Assembly: GCA_037044905.1 (NCBI GenBank)
Contig: JBAOKB010000144.1
Location: forward strand, 1,240,001 to 1,304,000
DNA from: Hortaea werneckii
Taxonomy: Eukaryota > Ascomycota > Dothideomycetes > Mycosphaerellales > Teratosphaeriaceae
DNA: 64,000 nucleotides
Reading direction: 5' to 3'
A program made the translations under genes and the position numbers. The notes beneath the pieces were generated by a model. It was given only the letters and a program-made list of their open reading frames with translations. It was not told the DNA's origin and searched no databases. Below are positions 55,253-64,000 of this stretch, in pieces. How positions within the stretch are numbered: the first letter of the stretch is position 1; the number at the start of each line of letters is the position of its first letter.

Positions 55253-56932
55253 ATGACCCGTCGTATCACGCGAACCCTCGGCCAGGCAGCTGCCTTTGTC
55301 GCCCTGGTCTTCCTCTTGGTCTTCATTGCCGATTACCAGTACAAAGTCTTGCCCAGCAGCCTGCACACCTTTTCGCCGACCCATCACGCCGGGACCGTAG
55401 TGACCGACATCAAGATCGCCTTCTGTTCCAAGACCAACCCCTTCTCCACCTGTCGCCTGGATCCCGAGAAATGGCATCGCATAGAAAAGGATCTGTTCCT
55501 GCACACCGGCTGGACGAGGAGCGCTTGGTTGCACGTGAAGCGAAAGAGAGAGGAGGAGCTGACGGAGGACGACAAGATCGTCGTAGGGGTGCGGGTTGGA
55601 CGTCTTGATCCCGGGGTGGGTGAAAGTGGGCAAGGGGGAGAGCGTTGGGAAAGCAGAGACGGCGGCCTCTGGCTGTTACGAAGTTCGAAGAAGAAGGACA
55701 GCGACAGCGAGAGAGTCATCACTGCGGTCGACGTCCTGTTCGGCACAGATGCCGTGGACCCTCGCCCGGGATGGACGCTGGCACAGATGCCCTTGCTATT
55801 GAATGCCGGCGAGAGCGTGCAGGTCGCGCGACTGAGCACGAGACACGGACAGCCCAAGGCAGAAGTAAAAACACCAGTGCCGAGAGTAAACAAAGGCGGA
55901 AAGTTCAAGGTCTTGCAGTTATCAGATGCGCACCTGGCTACGGGAGTGGGCGTGTGTAGGGATGCCATTGGCCCGAAGAACGAGCCAAGTACCAATTGCG
56001 AGGCTGACATACGGACACTGGAATTCATTGAGACCATCTTGGACGACGAGAAACCAGATCTTGTCGTTCTCTCAGGCGACCAGGTGGAAGGCCCACAGTC
56101 TCCTGACACCCAATCGACCCTGTTCAAGCTTGCCGCGCCTCTCATAGAACGCCAGATTCCTTTCGCGGCAATCTTCGGCAATCACGATGATGAAGGCTCC
56201 TACTCCCTCTCTCGCGAAGCTCAGATGTCGCTGATGCAGACTCTTCCTTACAGCCTGTCCCGGCCGGGCCCCGAGTCTGTAGATGGCGTGGGCAACTACT
56301 ATGTCGAAGTCCTTGCCCAATCGCCATCGCAGCACTCTGCGCTAACAATATATCTCCTTGACACACACGGATTGACACCAGATGAAAGACACTACAAGGG
56401 CTACGACTGGCTCAAGGACAACCAGATTTCCTGGTTCCGCTCCACCGCCCAAGGCCTGAAGAAGGAGCACGCCAAATACTCCCACATCCACCTGGACATG
56501 GCTTTCATCCATATCCCTCTGCCGGAGTACTCGGAAAAAGGTCTCGTGACTGCTGGAGGACAATGGAAGGAAGGCGTCACGGCTCCGACCTTCAACAGCC
56601 ACTTCTACGACGCACTGGTCGAGGAAGGCATAGTGGCCGTTGGCTGTGGACATGACCATGTAAACGACTACTGTGCGCTGCGACCCCAGGATCCACAAAG
56701 CGACAAGGGGAAGCTAGGACCATGGATGTGCTACGCAGGCGGCAGTGGCTTTGGCGGGTATGCGGGATACGGCGGCTTCCACCGCCGGGTCAGAGTGTGG
56801 GAAGTCGATACGGGCGCTGGTCGCGTGGTCAGCTGGAAGCGCGTCGAGTGCTGTGGGGAGGAGACGAAGAAGAAGATTGATGAGATTGTGCTTGTCGAAG
56901 GCGGGGGAGTGGTTGCGCCGCCTCCGTCTTGA
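55253..56932 (+). CDS. DCR2-like metallophosphatase
   Basis: Membrane-anchored calcineurin-like phosphoesterase. Yeast Dcr2 dephosphorylates the CDK inhibitor Sic1 and also affects the unfolded-protein response. The N-terminus has one membrane helix (AAFVALVFLLVFIADYQ), so the catalytic domain faces one side of a membrane. The metal-binding blocks appear in order: LSDAHLATG (DxH), LSGDQVEGP (GDxV), IFGNHDDEGS (GNHD), MAFIHIPLPEY (His) and VGCGHDHVNDYC (GHxH). The domain ends with GGYAGYGGFHRRVRVWEVD. Length is 559 residues, intronless and intact. The upstream half (about 40-210) is the fungal-specific non-catalytic region. Confidence 0.9.
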   Translation: MTRRITRTLGQAAAFVALVFLLVFIADYQYKVLPSSLHTFSPTHHAGTVVTDIKIAFCSKTNPFSTCRLDPEKWHRIEKDLFLHTGWTRSAWLHVKRKREEELTEDDKIVVGVRVGRLDPGVGESGQGGERWESRDGGLWLLRSSKKKDSDSERVITAVDVLFGTDAVDPRPGWTLAQMPLLLNAGESVQVARLSTRHGQPKAEVKTPVPRVNKGGKFKVLQLSDAHLATGVGVCRDAIGPKNEPSTNCEADIRTLEFIETILDDEKPDLVVLSGDQVEGPQSPDTQSTLFKLAAPLIERQIPFAAIFGNHDDEGSYSLSREAQMSLMQTLPYSLSRPGPESVDGVGNYYVEVLAQSPSQHSALTIYLLDTHGLTPDERHYKGYDWLKDNQISWFRSTAQGLKKEHAKYSHIHLDMAFIHIPLPEYSEKGLVTAGGQWKEGVTAPTFNSHFYDALVEEGIVAVGCGHDHVNDYCALRPQDPQSDKGKLGPWMCYAGGSGFGGYAGYGGFHRRVRVWEVDTGAGRVVSWKRVECCGEETKKKIDEIVLVEGGGVVAPPPS

Positions 56933-57890
56933 TGAACTAGAACGTTCGCAGGATATGGTACTAGTAAGCGAGCTTTTGAGGGTCTAGCAAGGCGCTGAGA
57001 CGGTTTGGTGTGGGCTCCAATGCGCGCGTGCCTCCACGTCTCGGTGGGACCGAAGGCAGCAGGATTCAACATCACTCCCGCTTAGCCTAAGACGAATGCA
57101 TTGTCCTCGATCGCGGATGGACGCTGTGCGCAGCTTCTTAATGTCCTCACTCACGGCTTGGAGAGTAAGATCCAAGCATTCGGTTCTGACTGGTGCATCT
57201 GCAGGCAGCTGGATCACACAAAAACACGGCATTGGGGGGACCAGGGCTTGAGCAGTCCAACGAAACCTGTCGCCAATATCTTGCGGACCTCTCAAAAGTG
57301 GTTGGCAGCTATACAAGCAAGGCCCGAACAAAGTGCCGAATGGATTCGCCCGACAAGTCAAAGCTACCCCGTCGCCACAGAGAAGCCGTGTAGTGAGCAG
57401 AACAATGCTGATTAACCGAGCCGCGCCGGAAGACGTTCTGAAGAACGAGGTGCACGGAATCGTGGCATCGGAAGGAGGAAGTCGGCCGAGCGTGAGAGGA
57501 AGGTCAAGTGTGAGTGGTAGGCAGGGAGATGGTCAATGGGCCGTGCAGCCTACGGGTTGATACAATCAAATTGCCATATGACCTCTGCAGTACAAGAAGG
57601 TATATCTGTTTACTTAGTAGTCCTACGAATTCATGCGTGTGTGCTTCGGTGGTACAGTCAGCCCCCTTGGCAAAAAGGAAGAAAGGAAATAGAGAAAGAA
57701 TGAAAACAGAATGAAAAGACTCTCTATCATATCATTTACAATTTTCAAATGTGTATCTCGAAAAGAAAGCGTAACGTGTCCTGTAAGCCGCCATCCGCAC
57801 GGAACAACACACTGGGAATGCTTTAGTATTTCAATCGCTTAAACGCTTCACGAATTCGATCTTCATCCTCTGCAATCTCCCCTGAATCTC
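56933..57890. other. Convergent 3' region of DCR2-like and patatin-like genes
   Basis: 958 bp between converging genes, with an AT-rich tract near 57715-57760. No gene recognised. Confidence 0.4.
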
Positions 57891-60512
57891 TCATCGCCTT
57901 CTTGGCAACAAACCATCGCCACCACCGCTCCCGTTGGCTTCAAAATCCGTCGTGCCGACCCCTTCACCCTGGATATTGATCTCAGGCATCGTGTCGTACA
58001 GGCTATTAACCCGTTCACGATCCCGATTCCACTTCGCTCCACCAGCCTCGCCTTCCGATTCATAAGGCGCCACGTCATCGTCATCGTGGATGAGATGGTT
58101 GTCTTCATCGTAGGCATCTTCGTCCGTGGCCGTTTCATCCGCCGTTTCGTCTGCCGTCTCCGGGTCCGGATCGTCCCAGAATACACCGCTCTGTCGCTTT
58201 AGCTCCGCCATCATGCTTCCTCTCCGTCCAGCGGGGCTCTGCAGCTCCCCCATGTTGGGACGGAGAGTGTCCTGGCTTGAGCGTGGAGAGCCGGGGTGCT
58301 GGAGGTTGAACCAACCGGACAAGCGCTTGGAGAAGGATGGAGACTCGGCACGTTCATGATGCTCGGGGTACGGCCTCCTCGGGGATGGGTAGCGCGGCTG
58401 TGAGCGCTCTTTGGAGGGTGTAAGCATAGATGTGGGGATTTCTACTGGTCCATGGTTCGCCCTCGCTTTCTCCAAGAGGCTCTGCAGATCGTCTTCCGAC
58501 AAAACATTTCGCAAGGACTTCTCATCGGACGTCGGCATCGGCGTTGGTAGAGGTTGATTTACAGGCCTTGTCGCCTCCCGAGCCTCCTCTATGACCTTTT
58601 CTATTGCCATGCGGTTGCCGATGAATTTCAATTTCGGCCATGTAGCAAGCTGGCCGACATGGATCATCCTCGCCAGTCGCTCCATGCTCGGGTCACTGAG
58701 AATGTTCCAGTAGTCGCTTATTATGCTTTTAGGCCAAATCGTGATGGTGCCTGAGAATCTTTGCAACCAGATCTCGCTCCAATCCTGCCCGGCAGGTCGC
58801 GGCAGCAGCTCCAAGTGCCGAAGGACTTTCAGCCATTTGTTGAGGTCAAGCTTGATGTACTGCTCAATCGCACTGCCCAGAAACCCGCCTCGCCATCCGC
58901 GGCCTCTGCGATGCGTTACAGGCCGGCCAACTGCCCCACGGGACGAGAAAAAGAAGAGATTAATGTGAGGGTTGACCTGCGAGACAATGGAGAAGTTGAC
59001 ATTGAAGTGCAGGTTCAGACTCTTGAGTGGAATGTCAGTGCGCAGCGAGCCATCTTTCCATTTGTGTCCGAATGAGTAAGGCTCGAGCCTTCCGTCCCGA
59101 TTTTTTCTCATCAGTACGACAGGATTCAAAATGCCAGGAACAGCAGCAGATGCGATGACTGCCGACCAAATGACGCAGTCTGGCGCTGTAAGGTAGTTCG
59201 CGAGGATCGTAGGCGTATGCGGGTCAGACGGCACACACGTTATGTTCAGAATCCGACCAGTACGCTGGTAAGCTTCGAGGAAGGTGAGACTGCCGCGACA
59301 GAACCATGAGCAGCGCTGTGCCCAGTCCACGCTGTCGAATCTTGCGCCGGTGCGCCACCAGCGAGGTAACCAAACAGAGAAGGGCTCGCTGCAAGCTCTG
59401 ATACGGTTCGCCAGTGCAGGTACAAGCAGTTTCTTCAGCTCGTCATCGGTGCGCGTACCAAGAAGAGCCGCCACCAAAGCACCACCTGAGGTGCCTGTGA
59501 TGATCCAAGGCAGGAGGTCTGCGTCGAGGAGAGCTTTTGCGATGCCAAAATGGTAATAAGCGAAAGTTGCGCCGCCGCTCAAGCATAGTGCCGTGCGGCC
59601 AAAGTTGGTGCTTAAATGCTTGGAAAGGGTACGCTTCTCCTCCTGGCTGAGTTGGTGGCTGGATAGCAGGAATTTGAGGGTTGAGGAGACTTCATCGACA
59701 TAGTCCTGAACCAAGTTCTTCGTCCCGTAATAGGTTTCAGAGTATAGGCGAGGGTTCTCGAAACCGGCGAAGTTGTTCTTGACGCAGGCTTCGGCCAGGC
59801 TGCGTAGGTCCTCGATCGCGCGCTGGGATGTGCCATTCTTTCGTCCCGTCTCGTCTTGTTCGGCACGATGGCGGAGACTGCGCAGCTGCTCCATAACTCT
59901 GCGCACTGTCTTGCTGTCGTAATACGCGTACTCATCTTCTTCCTTCCACCTCTCATTGTCCAAATGGTCGTCTAAGTCCTTGGCTGCCTTTACCCAGTCG
60001 CCGAAGCTCGTCTGTTCACTCAACTTCTTCCGCAACCTTTGTCTTGTTCCTCTCCAGGTAATGTATTGCTCGTATACATAAATGTAGAACCTGGTAGCTA
60101 AGTAGCTTATTGCTAAGAAAATTATCCAGCCAAGGACCACGGCCAGCAGTGGATATTTGACCAGATTGTACGTCCACCCTTCCCTCGTCTCATCCTTCCC
60201 TCTCCTCGCTTTCCCCTTCTTCTTCTGCTTACTGGCGTGAGCCGCTTTCCTCTTGTCGCCTCCTCGCACTCGCTGATGAACCGGTCGCCAATCATTCAAC
60301 GCCGTGATGAACTCGGTATCTTGTCGCTTCTTGCTCGGGTCCAGCAAGTCCTCCTCTGACGGTGAGGTATCTGGCGCCGAAAGGGCAGAGGCGAATGCAA
60401 GTATATCGTCTGACTCAATGAAATCGTTATCCCAGTCTGGTAAAGCCGTGTAGTCCCAGGCCTCGGTTGAATCGATGGGTGGACCATCTGTTTCCTTCTT
60501 CGCGTCTGCCAT
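57891..60512 (-). CDS. Patatin-like lipase (TGL/SDP1 family)
   Basis: Lipid acyl hydrolase of about 873 residues, related to yeast Tgl lipases and plant SDP1, which mobilise triacylglycerol from lipid droplets. The ATG at 60512 opens MADAKKETDGPPIDS. A membrane helix lies near residues 125-145 (LAVVLGWIIFLAISYLA), followed by the DUF3336-type helical region (AKDLDDHLDNERWKEEDEYAYYD). The patatin domain has the oxyanion loop LCLSGGATFAYYHFG, the nucleophile GTSGGA (Ser) and the catalytic Asp in DGSLRTD. The C-terminal ~200 residues are acidic, Ser/Pro-rich and disordered. Intronless and intact. It shares a 348-bp divergent promoter with QRI7. Confidence 0.9.
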   Translation of the reverse strand: MADAKKETDGPPIDSTEAWDYTALPDWDNDFIESDDILAFASALSAPDTSPSEEDLLDPSKKRQDTEFITALNDWRPVHQRVRGGDKRKAAHASKQKKKGKARRGKDETREGWTYNLVKYPLLAVVLGWIIFLAISYLATRFYIYVYEQYITWRGTRQRLRKKLSEQTSFGDWVKAAKDLDDHLDNERWKEEDEYAYYDSKTVRRVMEQLRSLRHRAEQDETGRKNGTSQRAIEDLRSLAEACVKNNFAGFENPRLYSETYYGTKNLVQDYVDEVSSTLKFLLSSHQLSQEEKRTLSKHLSTNFGRTALCLSGGATFAYYHFGIAKALLDADLLPWIITGTSGGALVAALLGTRTDDELKKLLVPALANRIRACSEPFSVWLPRWWRTGARFDSVDWAQRCSWFCRGSLTFLEAYQRTGRILNITCVPSDPHTPTILANYLTAPDCVIWSAVIASAAVPGILNPVVLMRKNRDGRLEPYSFGHKWKDGSLRTDIPLKSLNLHFNVNFSIVSQVNPHINLFFFSSRGAVGRPVTHRRGRGWRGGFLGSAIEQYIKLDLNKWLKVLRHLELLPRPAGQDWSEIWLQRFSGTITIWPKSIISDYWNILSDPSMERLARMIHVGQLATWPKLKFIGNRMAIEKVIEEAREATRPVNQPLPTPMPTSDEKSLRNVLSEDDLQSLLEKARANHGPVEIPTSMLTPSKERSQPRYPSPRRPYPEHHERAESPSFSKRLSGWFNLQHPGSPRSSQDTLRPNMGELQSPAGRRGSMMAELKRQSGVFWDDPDPETADETADETATDEDAYDEDNHLIHDDDDVAPYESEGEAGGAKWNRDRERVNSLYDTMPEINIQGEGVGTTDFEANGSGGGDGLLPRRR

Positions 60513-60860
60513 GGTCACTGACAGTCTGTCTGAGCCGAGCAAGCCTACCAGCGGCTGCTATGATCGTTCTAGGATCCAAAGGAGTGTGGGTGAAGTTGGA
60601 GGCAGCACATGTCGTGCGTGCAGCGGCATGTCATCCTCAACGGCGTCAGGTCCAAACAAAGGCGCATGTGATCGTCATCATGCAGGTTCGCTGCCTCGGC
60701 CCGGCGCCTCGGTTCCTCCTACCGCGACGTCGGATCCGCCACGAACCCAACCTGCTTCTGGGGATATGCACTATCAGATATCTGCAGTAGCACATCACCA
60801 CATGACCCGGCACGCTACAACATAGTTTGATCTTTTCTTCGGCCTAATCGCGTGGCTCTC
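60513..60860. promoter_or_regulatory. Divergent promoter of the patatin-like and QRI7 genes
   Basis: 348 bp between divergent genes. No distinct motif seen. Confidence 0.45.
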
Positions 60861-62480
60861 ATGTTCCGTTCCAGCGTTGGAGCAAGGCATCTGTTTCGGT
60901 GCAATTCCGCGGTTCCATTTCGAACCTTGCAACGCACTCCTTCACAGAGGCAGCTTGTCAATTATGCCAATTTTGCCATAGAGCGCACATCACGCAAGGC
61001 CCCTTGGGATAGAGTGTGGCCCTCCTCAATAAGACGGAATGATGCGCACCGATTCTCGTCAACCAGCAACCCAAGCAAAGGAGGGGGCTATTCTGTTCTC
61101 GCTATCGAGACATCCTGCGATGACACTTCAGTAGCCCTGGTGGAAGTTCCCAATGACTCTTCAAACCTTCAAAGTGGCATTTCTGCCAATGATGCACCAC
61201 ATGTCAGCGTCCTTTTTCACGAGAAGGTGACGGCGAACAACGATGAGTACACGGGAATTCACCCACTGGTAGCGCTGGATTCTCACCGAGCAAATCTAGC
61301 ACCCTTGGTCCAACGCGCGATGAGAAGACTTTCCTACTACGCTTCTAACGATGCACCATCACCTGAAAATAGTCTTCCGTTGAAATTTGTTGCCGTGACC
61401 AGAGGCCCAGGAATGCGCAGCAATCTAGCAGTCGGGCTGGACACCGCCAAGGGCATTGCAGTTGCATTGGACAAGCCTTTGATAGGCGTGCATCACATGC
61501 AAGCCCACGCTCTCACTCCACGGCTCCTCACTGCAATGGCCAACGAGGCTCAGGACGCCAAACCATTGGAGCCGGCATTCCCTTTCCTAACTGTTCTTGT
61601 CAGTGGTGGTCATACAATGCTTCTAAACTCTACCAGCTTGACGGAGCATCGCACTCTGGCCGAAACGCAAGATATCGCTATCGGCGATTTTCTCGACAAA
61701 GCCGCACGTGCAATCCTACCACCAGAGAGATTGCGGCCCCCTTTCGGCAAGGCGCTAGAGGAGTTTGCGTTTTGCAGCCAGATTCGCAAAGTGGACGAGA
61801 CAATGACGGAGAATCTTGACATTGAGAAGGGAAGCGAGTATCCGCTTAGTGAGGAGGTTATTCAGCCGAGCGAGCCGGACTATAGCGACTACTCACCGCC
61901 TTCACGACGACAAGACGAACTGGAGTCACGATCGACTAGGTGGGGATGGGCTCTCACGCCTCCCCTGGCAGAAAGTAAAGGAGGCGACAAGAGCTCTCGG
62001 CGGATGGTCTATTCCTTTGCAGGGCTGTTGACTTCTATCGAACGCCTTGTCAAGCGGCCTGACCTGCTATTCTCGTTGCGCGAGCGACAAGACCTTGCGC
62101 GGGAAGTCCAAAGAGTGGCCTTCCAGCATCTAGCGTCTCGTATTCTTCTATACCTTGAATCCTCGTCGACTTTCACCGGCGATACTGTGGTGTTATCAGG
62201 CGGAGTAGCATCGAATAGCTTTCTCAGGCATGTCCTACGCAGCACGCTCGATGCTAGAGGTTATCAGCACATCAAATTTTGCTTCCCACCTATTGAGCTG
62301 TGTACGGATAATGCGCTCATGATTGCCTGGGCCGCTATCGAGATGCATAGAGCCGGCTACACATCCAGTCTGGAGATCGGCCCGATCAGGAAATGGTCAA
62401 TGGATTCCAACGCAGCCGATGGCGGTATTCTTGGTCCAGTTGGATGGATCACAAACAATGGCAACGATGGAGAGAAGTAG
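60861..62480 (+). CDS. QRI7: Mitochondrial tRNA threonylcarbamoyladenosine transferase Qri7
   Basis: Qri7/OSGEPL1 transfers threonylcarbamoyl to adenine 37 of mitochondrial ANN-decoding tRNAs. The ATG at 60861 starts MFRSSVGARHLFRCNSAVPF, a basic presequence; the GTG further upstream was rejected. The ASKHA-fold core has YSVLAIETSCDDTSVAL, HPLVALDSHRANLAPLV, TRGPGMRSNLAVGLDTAKG, the metal motif GVHHMQAHAL, VSGGHTML, FLDKAARAI and VLSGGVASNSFLR, then PPIELCTDNALMIAWAAIE. A hydrophilic insertion (about residues 320-370, rich in Glu/Ser) precedes the SFAGLLTSIERL strand. Intronless and intact. It converges on the next gene with a 38-bp gap. Confidence 0.95.
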   Translation: MFRSSVGARHLFRCNSAVPFRTLQRTPSQRQLVNYANFAIERTSRKAPWDRVWPSSIRRNDAHRFSSTSNPSKGGGYSVLAIETSCDDTSVALVEVPNDSSNLQSGISANDAPHVSVLFHEKVTANNDEYTGIHPLVALDSHRANLAPLVQRAMRRLSYYASNDAPSPENSLPLKFVAVTRGPGMRSNLAVGLDTAKGIAVALDKPLIGVHHMQAHALTPRLLTAMANEAQDAKPLEPAFPFLTVLVSGGHTMLLNSTSLTEHRTLAETQDIAIGDFLDKAARAILPPERLRPPFGKALEEFAFCSQIRKVDETMTENLDIEKGSEYPLSEEVIQPSEPDYSDYSPPSRRQDELESRSTRWGWALTPPLAESKGGDKSSRRMVYSFAGLLTSIERLVKRPDLLFSLRERQDLAREVQRVAFQHLASRILLYLESSSTFTGDTVVLSGGVASNSFLRHVLRSTLDARGYQHIKFCFPPIELCTDNALMIAWAAIEMHRAGYTSSLEIGPIRKWSMDSNAADGGILGPVGWITNNGNDGEK

Positions 62481-62518
62481 GCAGCTTATTCATCCCGGCC
62501 GAGAAGCTATCATATGGC

Positions 62519-63543
62519 TCATTCAACTTTCTCCTTTCGCTTCGCAGTTCCCTCTGCCATCAAAAGCGCCACATCTTCCACACTCTTACCTCTTACCCGA
62601 CTCTCGACCTTTTCCGAACCAAGTTCTGTCCCTTCGGCGACCAGCCTGTACACCTTTGCAATCGGCCTAAACATACTCTCATCCTCGGCAAACCCACCCT
62701 CAGCTTCGAAGGTTTCGGCAATCTCTTCCATCTCCCGTTCCCATCGGTACGCCTTAGGAGGCATCGTGGTAAGACTATTGATCGCCTTCGCCGTGCCAGG
62801 ACTAAAATACTCCAAGTGCCGCTTCAGTTCTGGCAGACAACCTAGGTTATGCGCAGTAGTCAGGGACTCAATGGCGAGAGCTGTGAAGCCTTTGGAGAGG
62901 GCTGCGAAACACATCTTCAATCCCGTGGCGCTGCCTATTTTCGGGCCAACATGGGATGTATTGAGGATTACGGCCAGATTTGAGCCGCTTGGGGAGAAGG
63001 AAGCGATGTTTTCAGGCCCAGAGAGTGGGATAGAAGGACCGTACCAGGATCCGTCGTCATTCCGTCTTGGTGGGGCCCCAATGATGCCGCCGTCGATGAA
63101 TTTCACGGGGGACTGAGATGTCTTCAAGAGTTCATCGATCTCCCGCGATGACTGAGGACTTATGGCATTCAAGTCCAAGTAACAAAGCGGGTTCGTGCGA
63201 GACTGGCATCTCGCAGACTCAGTAGCGGTGACAATGCGTTTCGCAGTCGCAAAGGCATCTCGAGGTGGGACAATAGAGAGAATGCAGTCTGCTGTATTGC
63301 AGAGCTCGACATCGTCTGACATGAGTTCGATACCGTTGCAACGAGCACGATCCTGGGTTGCATGACTAGAAGTATGTTAGCTCCAGCGATCTATGGCTAC
63401 TGGTAGATATGACACTACCTTCTGTCTGAGGCGTTTGTTACGACACGGTAGTTATTTGCGATGAGCAGTCGCGCGATTCCAACGCCCATGTCACCAATTG
63501 ATATAACGCCGACCGTAGCTGGAGGCGCCGAGACCGATTCCAT
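62519..63543 (-). CDS. 6-phosphogluconate-dehydrogenase-like NAD(P) oxidoreductase
   Basis: Beta-hydroxyacid-dehydrogenase-type protein with a C-terminal DUF1932-like domain. Exons are 63419-63543 and 62519-63365; the intron 63366-63418 (53 bp, GTAGTG...TAG, GCTAAC branch) joins in phase 2. Exon 1 carries the Rossmann motif VGVISIGDMGVGIARLLIAN (GxMGxG), and the join gives TNASDRSHATQDRARCNGIE. Then come CILSIVPPRDA, YLDLNAISPQSS, KFIDGGIIGAPP (substrate-binding loop) and KMCFAALSKGFTALAIESL, where the conserved Lys falls in the second helix domain. About 323 residues in all. The substrate is not evident; the family includes hydroxyacid and amine reductases. No frame breaks. Confidence 0.88.
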
Positions 63544-64000
63544 GATTGTATATGAGCTTTCACATCAAATATGTTTCGCGCGACAGAATGATAGTCCGCA
63601 ACGTGCGTACAAGCGGATGTTTCTCAATTCATTTGGAGAGCTATATTGTGACGTCATCAAGCAGCTGAATCAAGGACTAAGGAAATCAGTTCAGTCAAAG
63701 TGTCAGGGGTCAGAATGATGACAAAGTTGCTACCTAGGGAAAGAAGAAAAATCTATGAAAGGTCGCAAGTCTCGGGGCGAAGATATACACTCGAGACTGC
63801 GGGGCAGCCGCGCTGCTGCCTGCCGCATGAGTCACACTGTCGGGTGGTGCACTGCAAGGAACATAAATGGCAGAAATGTAATCTCACAAGGTCAATGGAT
63901 TGTTTCAGAGATCTCCTGTCAACTCAGGGAAGCCTGTAGCCAACCTAGAGCCAATCCTGCCAAGGTGCAGACCCAAGCTGCAACCCCAAAAGCGCCTTGG
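63544..64000. other. Upstream region at the window end
   Basis: 457 bp 5' of the dehydrogenase-like gene. Short open frames only, none recognised. The window ends in intergenic DNA. Confidence 0.4.

Noticed and set aside
1..64000. tRNA, rRNA, transposon or RIP-degraded repeat islands
   Set aside because: No cloverleaf-like GGTTCGA arm with matching acceptor stem, no transposase or reverse-transcriptase motif, no long inverted or direct repeats, and no AT-rich degraded blocks seen by eye.

Overview
The window is nuclear DNA of a filamentous ascomycete. It holds densely packed protein genes on both strands with short introns (about 50-80 bp, GTAAGT/GTATGT-type donors, CTNAC/CTAAT-like branch sites) and fungal-only families such as GPC1, RGS-LOV and ERS1. 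Protein similarity and gene content suggest a Dothideomycete (Capnodiales/Mycosphaerellales-like); that placement is inference. I found no rRNA, tRNA, transposon or CRISPR. About 24 genes are supported.

Layout: 0-6.3 kb, PNG1 (catalytic Cys lost) and a WDR6/Trm734-like tRNA-methylation cofactor, both minus. 6.5-14.8 kb, a DCAF7-like WD40 protein, an alpha/beta hydrolase, a GPI-anchored surface protein (minus), COX10 and an F-box gene with an in-frame stop. 15-30.6 kb is mostly chromosome biology plus one lipid gene: YTA7/ATAD2, GPC1, cohesin SMC1, kinetochore NNF1 and mRNP factor THO1. 30.8-41 kb is a metabolic block: ACSF3-like acyl-CoA synthetase, acyl-CoA oxidase ending AKL, enoyl-CoA hydratase/isomerase ending AKI, and a P450 with an about 290-residue insertion after the heme loop. 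42-51.8 kb: a mitochondrial DUF5321-like protein, NTO1 (NuA3 complex), an ERS1/cystinosin transporter and an RGS-LOV blue-light receptor. 53.5-63.5 kb: a TRM61-like tRNA methyltransferase, a DCR2-like phosphatase, a patatin-like lipase, QRI7 and a 6-phosphogluconate-dehydrogenase-like protein.

Themes: tRNA modification (WDR6, TRM61-like, QRI7), chromatin and chromosome segregation (YTA7, SMC1, NNF1, NTO1), mitochondrial functions (COX10, QRI7, DUF5321) and peroxisome-type beta-oxidation (31-36 kb).

A strong technical signal: at least a dozen reading-frame breaks lie inside conserved proteins, most repaired by adding one base, often in a short homopolymer. They occur throughout 1.5-45 kb, including in essential genes, while every gene from 47 to 63.5 kb reads cleanly. 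I treat them mainly as missing bases in the assembly; WDR6 (about seven) and the F-box gene (a stop codon) could be real decay. The annotated spans run through these breaks. Where a start is given, I chose the first ATG consistent with the family rather than earlier TTG/GTG codons.
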